From: an uncultured Ruminiclostridium sp.
Lineage (GTDB): Bacteria > Bacillota > Clostridia > Oscillospirales > Ruminococcaceae
Assembly (NCBI GenBank): GCA_934454635.1
Contig: CAKSFR010000014.1
Location: 8,220 to 72,219, forward strand
DNA length: 64,000 bases
Reading direction: 5' to 3'
The notes beneath the pieces are model-generated. The model searched no databases and was not told the DNA's origin. It was given only the letters and a program-made list of their open reading frames with translations. The position numbers and the translations under genes are program-made. Positions 43,111 to 51,911 of the stretch are shown here, one piece after another. Each line of letters starts with the position of its first letter. The first letter of the stretch is position 1.

Positions 43111-44382
43111 ATGCGGGCGAGGATACTTAAAATACTGGCGGTTGCCGCTTTCGGAATGGTAACGCTGCCGCTGATGCTCGTGAATGACGTAATAGCGTTC
43201 GGCGGGTTCAGCCTGCTGAGGTTTGCCGCTTATTATGCGGCTTTCGGACTGTTGTTCGCGCTCGGGTACGCACTTGCGAATGCTTCAAAAAAAAAGAAAA
43301 AGCTGCTTGTTTTATCGCGGGCTGTCGGTATTCTTTGCTTTTTTCTCTCGTTTTTGCTGGCGCTTTTTACCGAGGGGATAGGGCTTATCGTTACGGTCGG
43401 ATTTTGCGCGGCTTTTTGGTATTTCCTCGGAGAACGCGCCGCGGCTAAGCATTACGCCGACTTTTTCCCCGCGTTTGCGCTCGTCGTTTATATAGTTGTT
43501 ACGCTCGGCGCGTATATCAGCTGCGGAATGATTTCCGACGAAAAACTCGGAAAGTCGGTGGGCGGCGCTGTAATCGTGATGTTTGCGGTAGAGCTTGTGA
43601 TGTCGGCAATGCTGATAAATCAGAGCGGGATATACGACAAGGCGAACCGACGCAGCGAGATCCGCGCCATGCTTCCGAAAGGGCTTTCGGGATATAACGC
43701 GGCGCTTGTGCTGATAATAGTATCGGCGGGGCTTGGGCTTTACTTCTTTAAAGACTATATAATTGTTTTTTTAACAACGCTTGCGCGGCTTATCGTGCAG
43801 TTCATCATATTTATTATGCGTATGAACTCGGAAAGCATGGAGATTCAGGACTCGGAGGAAGGATCTGCGCCACTGTTTTCTGCGGACGGTATGCCGTTGA
43901 ATCAGCTTACAATGACGCTCTTTATCGCCATGCTGATTATCTTTGCGATAATTTACCGAAAAAAGATATGGCGGGCTGTAAAAGATTTTGCAAAGCGCAT
44001 ACGCGATTTTTTTACGCGTGAACAGCCCGAAAGCGGAGAGGATACGGGCTTTGTTGATTTTTTTGAGGAGCTTCCCGCCGCGCGGCGAAAAAATGAGCCG
44101 ATAAACGACAGCAAACTGCTCAGGCTTTATCGCGCCGAACGCGATCCGCGCGAAAAATATCGTCTTGGTTATCGCATTATCCTCCGCGAACTGAACAAAA
44201 ACAGAGCGAAAATCGTGCCGCCCGACACTGTAAACGAGCAGCTTGAAAAGGGAAAAACGGTCTGTGGCGGAGATTTCGGCGAAATAACGCGGGTCTACAG
44301 CGCGCTGCGCTATGACGATGAAACGGTTACGGCGGAGCAGCTTGCCGCTCTTGAAGAGTTCAGAAAAATTTGCTCAAGATAA
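43111..44382 (+). CDS. Membrane protein of the second MoxR locus
   Basis: A 423-residue protein with about seven to eight membrane helices in residues 1-290 and a soluble C-terminal region (DFFEELPAARRKNEP, LLRLYRAERDPREKYRLGYR, TAEQLAALEEFRKICSR). The tail is reminiscent of DUF4129-type domains that end MoxR-DUF58 operons, though I am not sure of membership. It lacks a transglutaminase core, unlike its counterpart in the first locus. It probably completes the second complex in the membrane. Confidence 0.65.
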   Translation: MRARILKILAVAAFGMVTLPLMLVNDVIAFGGFSLLRFAAYYAAFGLLFALGYALANASKKKKKLLVLSRAVGILCFFLSFLLALFTEGIGLIVTVGFCAAFWYFLGERAAAKHYADFFPAFALVVYIVVTLGAYISCGMISDEKLGKSVGGAVIVMFAVELVMSAMLINQSGIYDKANRRSEIRAMLPKGLSGYNAALVLIIVSAGLGLYFFKDYIIVFLTTLARLIVQFIIFIMRMNSESMEIQDSEEGSAPLFSADGMPLNQLTMTLFIAMLIIFAIIYRKKIWRAVKDFAKRIRDFFTREQPESGEDTGFVDFFEELPAARRKNEPINDSKLLRLYRAERDPREKYRLGYRIILRELNKNRAKIVPPDTVNEQLEKGKTVCGGDFGEITRVYSALRYDDETVTAEQLAALEEFRKICSR

Positions 44383-44415
44383 ATATAAATAAAAACAAAA
44401 TGAAAGGAACGAAAC

Positions 44416-46275
44416 ATGAAGGACGGATTTCTTAAAATAGGCGCGGCGCCCCCGAAAATACGGGTCGCGGACTGTGAATATAACGCGGAGCAGATTATCT
44501 CCGCGATACGCGCGGCGGAAAGCGAGGGCGTAAAGCTGCTGGCTTTGCCCGAGCTTTGCGTTACGGGGTACACCTGCGGCGACCTGTTTTTTCAGGGGAC
44601 GCTGCTTAACGCGGCGGACGCGGCTGTTGAGCGTATTGCGGCTGAAACCGCGGCGCTTGATATAATAAGCGTTGTCGGCGCGCCTGTGCGCGAAAACGGA
44701 AAGCTGTACAACTGCGCGGTCGTGCTTTATCACGGTGAGGTTCTCGGAATTGTCCCAAAAAAATATCTCCCGAACTATAACGAATTTTACGAAAAGCGGC
44801 ACTTTGAGAGCGGAAGCCGTCCGCTTGTATTTTCCTGCCGCGAGCTTCCCGAATTTACGTTCGGCGTGGAGCTTTGCGAGGATCTTTGGGCGCCCTGTCC
44901 TCCGTCGGGGGAGCTTGCGCTTTCGGGCGCGCACGTCATACTGAACCTTTCCGCGAGCAACGAGATGATAGGCAAAGCGGAATATCGGCGAGAGCTTGTA
45001 AAAAGCCAGTCGGCGCGCCTGCTTTGCGCGTATGCGTACGCGAGTGCGGGCGACGGCGAAAGCACGTCCGACATGGTGTTCGGCGGACACAATATAATCG
45101 CGGAAAACGGCGCTGTGCTTGCGGAAACCGAGCTTTTCAGTAACCGCCTTGTTACGGCGGATATCGACCTCGGGCGGCTTGCTTTCGAGCGCCGCAAGAA
45201 TACCAGCTTTATCCCCGCTCAGGCGGCGGAAACAGTGTTCTTTGATATGGAACCTACCGAAGTTGAGCTTAAAAGATATATTCCGAAAGCGCCGTTTGTC
45301 CCGAGCGGAAAAGCCGACCGTGACAAGCGCTGCGAAGCCATTCTGATGATGCAGAGCAGCGGGCTGAAGAAGCGGCTTGAGCATACCCGTGCGCAGAGTG
45401 CCGTTATCGGGATCTCGGGAGGACTGGACAGCTGCCTTGCGCTTATCGTTGCGGTTCGAGCAATGGATATGCTTGAACGCCCGCAGACGGATATAATCGC
45501 GGTGACAATGCCGTGCTTCGGGACGACCTCGCGCACTCACAGCAACGCGCAGCTTCTCTGTGAGCGGCTTGGAGTGACGTTCCGAGAAATTGATATTGCC
45601 AAAAGCGTTAATGTCCACTTCGCGGATATTGGTCACGACCCCGAAAATTTTAACGTGGTATATGAAAACGGGCAGGCGCGCGAGCGCACGCAGATCCTTA
45701 TGGACATTGCGAATCAGCAGAACGGGCTTGTTATCGGGACGGGCGACCTTTCCGAACTGGCGCTCGGCTGGGCGACCTACAACGGCGACCATATGTCGAT
45801 GTACGGCGTGAACGCTTCTGTTCCGAAAACGCTTGTGCGCTATATTGTTTCATATTACAGCGACGTGTGCGGCGACGGGGAGCTCAGCCGCGTGCTTCGC
45901 GACATTCTCGCCACGCCCGTAAGTCCCGAGCTTCTCCCCGCAGACTCCGATAAAATAACTCAGAAAACCGAGGATCTGGTCGGTCCCTATGAGCTGCACG
46001 ATTTCTTCCTTTATTATGGTATACGCTGGGGCTGTGCGCCGAGAAAGGTGTTTCGTCTTGCGCTTCACGCTTTCGGCGGCGAATATGACCGCGAAACGGT
46101 ACTGAAGTGGCTGAAAACGTTCTACCGCCGCTTTTTCAATCAGCAGTTCAAGCGCTCGTGCCTGCCCGACGGTCCGAAGATAGGTTCGGTCACGCTTTCG
46201 CCGCGTGCCGACTGGCGTATGCCGAGCGACGCGGTAAGCCGTCTTTGGCTTGAAGAACTGGAGGGGCTGAAGTGA
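44416..46275 (+). CDS. nadE: Glutamine-dependent NAD+ synthetase
   Basis: A 619-residue two-domain enzyme. The N-terminal nitrilase-type glutaminase has the catalytic triad Glu in LALPELCVTGYTCGD, Lys in IVPKKYLPNYNEFYEKR, and Cys in GVELCEDLWAP. The C-terminal NAD synthetase has the PP-loop VIGISGGLDSCLALIVAV (about 325) plus ELALGWATYNGDHMSMYG. It converts deamido-NAD to NAD with glutamine and ATP. AAAGGAACGAAAC precedes the ATG. It overlaps the MGMT-like gene by 4 bases. Confidence 0.96.
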   Translation: MKDGFLKIGAAPPKIRVADCEYNAEQIISAIRAAESEGVKLLALPELCVTGYTCGDLFFQGTLLNAADAAVERIAAETAALDIISVVGAPVRENGKLYNCAVVLYHGEVLGIVPKKYLPNYNEFYEKRHFESGSRPLVFSCRELPEFTFGVELCEDLWAPCPPSGELALSGAHVILNLSASNEMIGKAEYRRELVKSQSARLLCAYAYASAGDGESTSDMVFGGHNIIAENGAVLAETELFSNRLVTADIDLGRLAFERRKNTSFIPAQAAETVFFDMEPTEVELKRYIPKAPFVPSGKADRDKRCEAILMMQSSGLKKRLEHTRAQSAVIGISGGLDSCLALIVAVRAMDMLERPQTDIIAVTMPCFGTTSRTHSNAQLLCERLGVTFREIDIAKSVNVHFADIGHDPENFNVVYENGQARERTQILMDIANQQNGLVIGTGDLSELALGWATYNGDHMSMYGVNASVPKTLVRYIVSYYSDVCGDGELSRVLRDILATPVSPELLPADSDKITQKTEDLVGPYELHDFFLYYGIRWGCAPRKVFRLALHAFGGEYDRETVLKWLKTFYRRFFNQQFKRSCLPDGPKIGSVTLSPRADWRMPSDAVSRLWLEELEGLK

Positions 46276-46589
46276 CGACATTCGAGATGATATATATGGT
46301 CGTTTCGCGTATTCCCTACGGAAAGGTCGCTACCTACGGACAGATAGCGCGTCTGGCGGGAAATCCGCGTTGGTCAAGAGTAGTCGGGTACGCCCTGCAC
46401 GTCAATCCCGACCCGCAGCATATTCCGTGTTACCGCGTGGTGAACCGTTTCGGGGAAGTTTCCGAGGCTTTCGCTTTCGGCGGCGAGAACAGACAGATTG
46501 AGCTGCTCGAAGCGGAGGGTGTGCGGTTCGACGAAAACGGGCGCGTCAAGCCTGAATTTTTCTGGGATTCGGGAAAATGCACAAAATAA
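46272..46589 (+). CDS. MGMT-family (alkyltransferase/ATL-like) DNA-binding protein
   Basis: A 105-residue protein equal to the C-terminal domain of O6-alkylguanine-DNA alkyltransferases: IPYGKVATYGQIARLAGNPR, SRVVGYALHVNP, then HIPCYRVVNRFGEVSEAFAF. The alkyl-acceptor Cys is kept, but the following His of PCHRV is Tyr here. Small MGMT-only proteins may repair or merely flag alkylated bases for excision. It overlaps nadE by 4 bases (ATGA-type coupling) and ends the unit. Confidence 0.9.
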   Translation: MTTFEMIYMVVSRIPYGKVATYGQIARLAGNPRWSRVVGYALHVNPDPQHIPCYRVVNRFGEVSEAFAFGGENRQIELLEAEGVRFDENGRVKPEFFWDSGKCTK

Positions 46590-46630
46590 TCACAAAAAAA
46601 TGAGCTAAAAATAGAAATTTTTAAAAGAAC

Positions 46631-46659
46631 TTGAAAACTTTCCCGAAATGATATATAAT
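46631..46659 (+). promoter_or_regulatory. Promoter of the araD-like gene
   Basis: TTGAAA (46631-46636), 17-base spacer, TATAAT (46654-46659). The expected start point near 46666 rules out the TTG at 46664 as the initiation codon. Confidence 0.78.
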
Positions 46660-46705
46660 TATATTGGAATATAGTACGGCTCTTGCCGAGAAAGACAGGT
46701 ATCTT

Positions 46706-47647
46706 ATGCTTGAAGAGCTTCGCCGTCAGGTTTATGAAGCGAACATGATGCTTCAGAAATACGGGCTTGTTAAATTTACTTGGGGAAACGTTTCTGGTAT
46801 TGACCGCGAACAGGGCTTGGTCGTTATAAAGCCCTCCGGAGTGCCTTATGAGGAGCTTTCTCCCGAAAATATGGTCGTTGTCGATATGGAAGGGAACATT
46901 GTTGAGGGAAATCTCAATCCTTCGACCGATACGCCCACTCACATCGCTTTATATCAGTCGTTTCCGTCGATAGGCGGCGTTACGCACACGCATTCGCTTT
47001 ACGCAACGATATGGGCTCAGGCGGGACTTGATATAGTTGCCTACGGAACGACCCACGCTGATTATTTTTACGGCGATATACCCTGTACGCTGCCGATGAA
47101 AAAGGAGCAGATCGAAACCGATTACGAAAAGCAGACGGGTTATCATATCGTTGATACGATAACCGCCCGCCGCGTAGATCCCCTCGATATGCCTGCGTGC
47201 CTCGTTGCTTCGCACGGCCCGTTCACATGGGGAACAAGCGCTAAAAAGTCGGTAGAAGCGGCGGTTGTGCTTGAGGAAGTCGCTCACATGGCGGTGTTCA
47301 ACGTAAATTTCCAGTTCGGACTTACCCGCATACAGGACGCGCTGCTTGATAAGCACTATCTTCGCAAGCACGGCGACGACGCGTATTATGGTCAGAATAT
47401 CATCAAGCCTGCGGGCGAGGAATCTTCCGAGGAGGGCGGCGACGAGCTTAAAATAACGCCAAGCGCCTATACGGTCGAACTGAAAAATATTTCTCAGATT
47501 GCCGAGGCTCCCGCGCGCCCGAACGTAAACCGTCCGCCTGAAAAGGAAGAAGAGGCGTTTAAATTCGGAAACGCACCCGCAGAGGCGAAGAACGCTCCCG
47601 ACGAAATGGCGTCAATGACGGCAGGTCCGCTTGATTTCACTTTCTGA
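46706..47647 (+). CDS. L-ribulose-5-phosphate 4-epimerase-like class II aldolase with acidic tail
   Basis: A 313-residue protein whose first ~230 residues are a class II aldolase/AraD fold: KFTWGNVSGID, VVIKPSGVPYEEL, zinc histidines in GVTHTHSLYATIWAQAG and VASHGPFTWGTSA, and the catalytic-loop THADYFYGDIPCT. It interconverts L-ribulose-5-P and D-xylulose-5-P in arabinose breakdown, fitting the GH43 gene. The start is placed at ATG 46706 because of the promoter position. Unusually, about 80 further residues follow, rich in Pro/Glu/Ala and apparently disordered. Confidence 0.88.
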   Translation: MLEELRRQVYEANMMLQKYGLVKFTWGNVSGIDREQGLVVIKPSGVPYEELSPENMVVVDMEGNIVEGNLNPSTDTPTHIALYQSFPSIGGVTHTHSLYATIWAQAGLDIVAYGTTHADYFYGDIPCTLPMKKEQIETDYEKQTGYHIVDTITARRVDPLDMPACLVASHGPFTWGTSAKKSVEAAVVLEEVAHMAVFNVNFQFGLTRIQDALLDKHYLRKHGDDAYYGQNIIKPAGEESSEEGGDELKITPSAYTVELKNISQIAEAPARPNVNRPPEKEEEAFKFGNAPAEAKNAPDEMASMTAGPLDFTF

Positions 47648-47655
47648 ATAAACAA

Positions 47656-47692
47656 ACAACGGCTTCGCGTTTCTGCGGAGCCGTTGTTTTTT
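47656..47692 (+). terminator. Terminator of the araD-like gene
   Basis: ACAACGGCTTCGC / GCGGAGCCGTTGT stem (47656-47687) then TTTTTT. Confidence 0.87.
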
Positions 47693-47826
47693 CGGGCGTT
47701 GCCGGAATGCCTGTTTATTTTTATCTTTTGTTCTACTACACATTATTTTATTTGGATGAAATGGCAGTGCCGGCGTGCCGTTTGGGGAAATTACTTATGT
47801 CGTTTTTCGTTTTTCTGTATGCCGAA

Positions 47827-49503
47827 TCAGGAATTGATATTAACAATGCCGCTGCGGTTGATAGCGCAGATAAGCGCGTGAACGGAAGAAGCGATGATAT
47901 CGGTGTGAAGTCCCGTTCCCCAGGTAACAACGCCGTCGCCGCTGCATATCTCGATATAGGACATAGCCTGCGAATCCGAGCCTTCGCCGAGCGCCTGTTC
48001 GGAGTACGACAGAACGGAAAATTTTATATCAAGCGCCTTGCGCATAGCGTCCGCGACCGCGTCCAGACGACCGTTACCTTTACCGCTCATCACGCGGCGT
48101 TCGCCGTTATATATAACGGTAAGCTCGGCGAGATATTCCTCGGGCTTCTGTACATAGTGAACTTCAATAAATTTAAGCGGAGAATCGACATTGACGAACA
48201 TTCCCATGAAAATATCGTGAACGTCCGTGGGAGAAAGCTCGCGGTGTTCCTTGTCGGAAACGTCCTTGACCGCATATCCGACAGCTTCGCGCATTTTAAG
48301 CGGCAGGTCTATACCGAACTTCTGGCGGAGCAGATAGCCTATGCCGCCCTTTCCGCTCTGGCTGTTGATACGGATAATGTCGCCGTCGTACTGGCGTCCG
48401 ATGTCTTTCGGGTCGATAGGCAGATACGGAACATCCCAGTATTCGGATTTTCCGCCGTCGCGCCATTTCATTCCCTTTGCGATAGCGTCCTGATGCGAAC
48501 CCGAGAACGCCGCAAATACAAGCGCGCCGCTGTATGGCTGACGTTCGCCGACGTGCATACAAGTCATCTGCTCATACACCTTTACGACCGAGGGAAGGTC
48601 GGAGAAATCAAGTTTTGGGTCAACTCCGTGGCTGTACATATTCAGCGCGAGAGTGACAATGTCCACATTTCCCGTGCGCTCGCCGTTTCCGAAAAGCGTT
48701 CCCTCGACGCGGTCGGCGCCCGCGAGCAGTCCAAGCTCGGTATCGGCAACTGCGCAGCCGCGGTCGTTGTGCGGGTGAAGCGAAACGATAATATTTTCGC
48801 GCTTATAGAGATTATCGCACATATATTCGACCTGATTTGCGTAAATGTGCGGGAGCGACAGCTCGACCGTAACGGGCAGGTTGATGATGACCTTATTTTC
48901 GGGCGTAGGTTCCCAGATTTTAAGAACCTCGTTGCATATTTCGAGGGCGTATTCGGGTTCGGTTCCCGTAAAGCTTTCGGGCGAATATTCAAAGCGGAAA
49001 TTCCCGGGAGTTTTTGCCGCGTATTCTTTAAGCAATTTTGCGCCGCTTACCGCGATTTCGGTTATCTCGGGCTTCTCCTTGCGGAAAACCTGTTCGCGCT
49101 GAGCGACGGACGTTGAGTTGTACAGGTGAACTATCGCGTTTTTTGCGCCCTTGAGCGCTTCAAACGTCTTTTTGATTATGTGTTCGCGCGACTGGGTGAG
49201 AACCTGAATCGTAACGTCGTCGGGGATAAGTCCGCGTTCGATAAGCTCGCGGCAGAACTCATATTCCGTTTCGCTCGCCGCCGGAAAGCCGATCTCGATT
49301 TCCTTAAAACCAAGACGAACAAGCACAGTAAAAAATTCAAGCTTTTCTTCAAGGCTCATCGGAACGACAAGCGCCTGATTTCCGTCGCGCAGGTCAACGC
49401 TGCACCAGACGGGAGCCTGCGTGATATTCTCGCGCTGCGTCCAGCGATAACCGTTAACGGGCGGGACAAAATAATTTTTTCTGTACTTTTTTGTGTTTTG
49501 CAT
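47827..49503 (-). CDS. leuA: 2-isopropylmalate synthase
   Basis: A 558-residue enzyme that condenses acetyl-CoA with 2-oxoisovalerate, the first step to leucine. The TIM barrel carries VDLRDGNQALVVPMS (the metal-binding R-D pair), FKEIEIGFPAASETEY, LHPHNDRGCAVADTELG and LFGNGERTGNVDIV. The C-terminal LeuA dimer/regulatory domain starts near residue 430. Of the LeuA types, this is the longer one (fungal/actinobacterial-like). The ATG at 49503 is chosen because AAAGGTAGAA precedes it. Controlled by the T-box upstream. Confidence 0.95.
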   Translation of the reverse strand: MQNTKKYRKNYFVPPVNGYRWTQRENITQAPVWCSVDLRDGNQALVVPMSLEEKLEFFTVLVRLGFKEIEIGFPAASETEYEFCRELIERGLIPDDVTIQVLTQSREHIIKKTFEALKGAKNAIVHLYNSTSVAQREQVFRKEKPEITEIAVSGAKLLKEYAAKTPGNFRFEYSPESFTGTEPEYALEICNEVLKIWEPTPENKVIINLPVTVELSLPHIYANQVEYMCDNLYKRENIIVSLHPHNDRGCAVADTELGLLAGADRVEGTLFGNGERTGNVDIVTLALNMYSHGVDPKLDFSDLPSVVKVYEQMTCMHVGERQPYSGALVFAAFSGSHQDAIAKGMKWRDGGKSEYWDVPYLPIDPKDIGRQYDGDIIRINSQSGKGGIGYLLRQKFGIDLPLKMREAVGYAVKDVSDKEHRELSPTDVHDIFMGMFVNVDSPLKFIEVHYVQKPEEYLAELTVIYNGERRVMSGKGNGRLDAVADAMRKALDIKFSVLSYSEQALGEGSDSQAMSYIEICSGDGVVTWGTGLHTDIIASSVHALICAINRSGIVNINS

Positions 49504-49543
49504 TTTTTCTACCTTTCCTTTCAAGCGCAGCCGTGGGTAAAAC

Positions 49544-49811
49544 AAAAACTCCCCGCCTCAGTAAAGAGACGGGGAGATATCCTCGTGGTACCACTCTTCT
49601 TGGCGCGAAAGCGCCCGCTTAGCCGCATCTATCAATGCGCTCCTCTGTAACGGGAGAAACCCGGTCGGGCTTACTGCAATGTTCAGCCGGACTGCTTGAG
49701 GGTGAGTTATGACAAGTTCCGCTTACCGCCTCGCACCTAACGGCGGCTCTCTGAAAAGCCGAAAATGCTTTGTTCCCTGTCGCTGCATTTGCTTTGTTGT
49801 TTACAAGCCAC
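49544..49811 (-). promoter_or_regulatory. T-box riboswitch, leucine (CUC) specifier, with terminator
   Basis: Minus-strand leader of leuA. The T-box core GTGGTACCAC lies at 49585-49594 and a terminator CTCCCCG / CGGGGAG at 49549-49576. In Stem I, AGGG pairs with CCCT around a specifier loop that reads AA-CTC-AC, with CTC at 49704-49706 coding Leu. Low charging of tRNA-Leu would raise leuA expression. Confidence 0.93.
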
Positions 49812-49840
49812 ATTATAGACGATTTTTTTCGGATTGTCAA
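49812..49840 (-). promoter_or_regulatory. Consensus promoter of the leuA T-box leader
   Basis: Minus-strand TTGACA (49835-49840), 17-base spacer, TATAAT (49812-49817). Confidence 0.88.
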
Positions 49841-49880
49841 GTATTTCACAGAAATTTCACAAAAAATATGTCGGGCAGCT

Positions 49881-50219
49881 TCAAATCTGCTGACCGAAGC
49901 GCCTCAGAGCGCGTTTCATAAGGTCGTAATCGGCTTCGTAATACGCCGTTGATGAAACGGGGCGGTCGTATTCATACATTTCGACAACGAAATAAACCTG
50001 CGAATAATCTTCACTGTAGAAAAATGTGCATTGCAGAAATTTGTCCTTCGACGCGTAATAATTGACCGGCTCAAGCGGCACGAGCGAGTTAATGTCCGCG
50101 TCGAGCATCGCGCGTAGCTCGGCAATATCCATCGGAACGTACTGCACCTTTTTGGTTTTCGGCTGCGATTCCGCCGCTTTCTGGACGGGTGTTTTGAATA
50201 TCTTTTTTCTGAACAGCAT
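49881..50219 (-). CDS. Hypothetical protein, 112 residues
   Basis: A small soluble protein that I do not recognise. It starts with a Lys-rich segment (FRKKIFKTPVQKAAESQPK), continues with ELRAMLDADINSLVPLEPVN and a beta-rich, Tyr-rich centre (FFYSEDYSQVYFVVEMYEYD), and ends ADYDLMKRALRRFGQQI. No signal peptide, membrane helix or metal motif is visible. AAGGAGAG precedes the ATG and a TTGACA/TAAAAT promoter lies 40 bases upstream, so it is probably a real monocistronic gene. Confidence 0.75.
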   Translation of the reverse strand: MLFRKKIFKTPVQKAAESQPKTKKVQYVPMDIAELRAMLDADINSLVPLEPVNYYASKDKFLQCTFFYSEDYSQVYFVVEMYEYDRPVSSTAYYEADYDLMKRALRRFGQQI

Positions 50220-50257
50220 ATTTTGTGCGCTCTCCTTAAAAAATATATTGTCTTATA

Positions 50258-50286
50258 ATTTTAACATAATAAATGTGATTTGTCAA
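50258..50286 (-). promoter_or_regulatory. Promoter of the 112-residue hypothetical gene
   Basis: Minus-strand TTGACA (50281-50286), 17-base spacer, TAAAAT (50258-50263). Confidence 0.72.
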
Positions 50287-50370
50287 ATCGCGGCAGGGAA
50301 AATAAAGCAATTGTTGTTTGTGCAAAATTAACAATTATCTGTCGTATTGTCACTATTTTTTATAAAACTA

Positions 50371-50398
50371 TTGCAATTTTTAAAAAATATGATATAAT
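50371..50398 (+). promoter_or_regulatory. Promoter of glgA
   Basis: TTGCAA (50371-50376), 16-base spacer, TATAAT (50393-50398), 62 bases before the ATG. Confidence 0.7.
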
Positions 50399-50460
50399 AA
50401 GCCTAAGAGCAGATAAACGCTCATAATATGATTCACAAACGGAAAGGTATGGTAACGGTT

Positions 50461-51900
50461 ATGAAGATTTTGTATGCAGCCAGCGAGGCTCAGCCCTTTG
50501 CCGCTTCCGGCGGTCTGGCAGATGTAGCAGGTTCACTTCCGAAAGCTCTTGTTGAGGCAGGACACGAATGTGCGGTCGTTATGCCTTATTATATCAATTC
50601 CATAAAGCCCGAGGTTCGCGAAAAATTTGAGTATGTCACAAATTTCTATGTTCCTGTCGGCTGGCGTTCGCAGTACTGCGGAATTTTTACCACAAAGCTC
50701 AACGGCGTAACGTACTATTTTATCGACAACGAATATTATTTCAAGCGCGATTACGGTCTGTACGGCTATTACGACGACGCGGAGCGCTATGCGTTCTTCT
50801 CCCGCGCTATCCTTGAGATGATCGAGCATCTTGAGCTGAAGCCCGACATCATCAATTCAAACGACTGGCAGACTGCGCTCGTTCCCGTTTATTACAACAT
50901 TTATTACAAGTATCATCACAATATGTGGGGTATGCACAACGTATTCACGATACATAATATCGGTTATCAGGGGCAGTACGGTCTTGAGCTTGCCGAGGAA
51001 ATTTTCTCAATCCCGCGCCATCTCTGCTCGATAATCGAATACGACGGGGATGTCAACCTCATGAAGGGCGCTATCGAAATGGCGGATAAGGTTACGACCG
51101 TTTCGCCCACATACGCAAAGGAAATTCTCAATCCGTGGTTCTCTCACGGGCTTGACCGCTGCCTTAATTCAAAGCAGTACAAGACCTGCGGCTTCCTCAA
51201 CGGAATCGACACGGATATGTACAACAGCGAAACCGATAAGGGCATTGCGGCAAACTTCAAGCCCGGAAAAATGGCAGGCAAGAAAAAGTGCCGCGAGGAA
51301 CTTCTCAAAGAAGCTAATCTCCCGCAGTGCGACGTTCCCGTTATGGGTATAATTTCCCGCCTTGTCGAGCATAAGGGCTTCGACCTGATAAAGTGCGTTC
51401 TGGACGACATTGTTTGCTCGGGAATTAAGGTTGTCGTTCTCGGCTCGGGCGAAAAGCAGTACGAAGATTTCTTCTATTATATGCAGAACAAGTACCCCGA
51501 GGCGGTAAGCTTCAAGTGCGGATATGTTCCCGCATACGCAAAGAAGATCTACGCGGGCGCGGATATGTTCCTTATGCCCAGTAAGAGCGAGCCTTGCGGA
51601 CTTGCGCAGATGATCGCGCTGCGTTACGGAACGGTTCCGATCGTTCGCGCAACGGGCGGTCTGAAAGACTCTATCCTCGACTACGGCGATGAAAGCGGCA
51701 ACGGAATCGGCTTTACTTTCCAGTCCTACAATGCTTTGGATATGCTCGGCGCTATAAATCGCGCAAAGGATCTCTACGACAACAATAAGGACGGTTGGAA
51801 AGAGCTTGTTGAGCGCGGCATGAAGGCTGATTTCAGCTGGAAGCAGTCGGCTAAGCTCTATATCGGACTTTACGAGGAGCTTTGCAGCTGGGATAAGTAA
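50461..51900 (+). CDS. glgA: Glycogen synthase (ADP-glucose type, GT5)
   Basis: A 479-residue GT5 glycogen synthase that extends alpha-1,4-glucan chains from ADP-glucose. It starts MKILYAASEAQPFAASGGLA; the loop that in most GlgA proteins is K-x-GGL has Ala at the Lys position here. Further landmarks are NSNDWQTALVPVYYN, FTIHNIGYQGQYG, FLNGIDTDMYN, and the C-terminal PSKSEPCGLAQMIALRYGT. Upstream in-frame ATGs at 50428 and 50449 are possible; the chosen one matches family length. No other glg genes occur in the window. Confidence 0.93.
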   Translation: MKILYAASEAQPFAASGGLADVAGSLPKALVEAGHECAVVMPYYINSIKPEVREKFEYVTNFYVPVGWRSQYCGIFTTKLNGVTYYFIDNEYYFKRDYGLYGYYDDAERYAFFSRAILEMIEHLELKPDIINSNDWQTALVPVYYNIYYKYHHNMWGMHNVFTIHNIGYQGQYGLELAEEIFSIPRHLCSIIEYDGDVNLMKGAIEMADKVTTVSPTYAKEILNPWFSHGLDRCLNSKQYKTCGFLNGIDTDMYNSETDKGIAANFKPGKMAGKKKCREELLKEANLPQCDVPVMGIISRLVEHKGFDLIKCVLDDIVCSGIKVVVLGSGEKQYEDFFYYMQNKYPEAVSFKCGYVPAYAKKIYAGADMFLMPSKSEPCGLAQMIALRYGTVPIVRATGGLKDSILDYGDESGNGIGFTFQSYNALDMLGAINRAKDLYDNNKDGWKELVERGMKADFSWKQSAKLYIGLYEELCSWDK

Positions 51901-51911
51901 AGCGGTAAATT

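Noticed and set aside
48296..48992. Frames overlapping leuA on the same strand in other registers
   Set aside because: leuA is intact with all motifs in one frame, and its T-box fits that frame.
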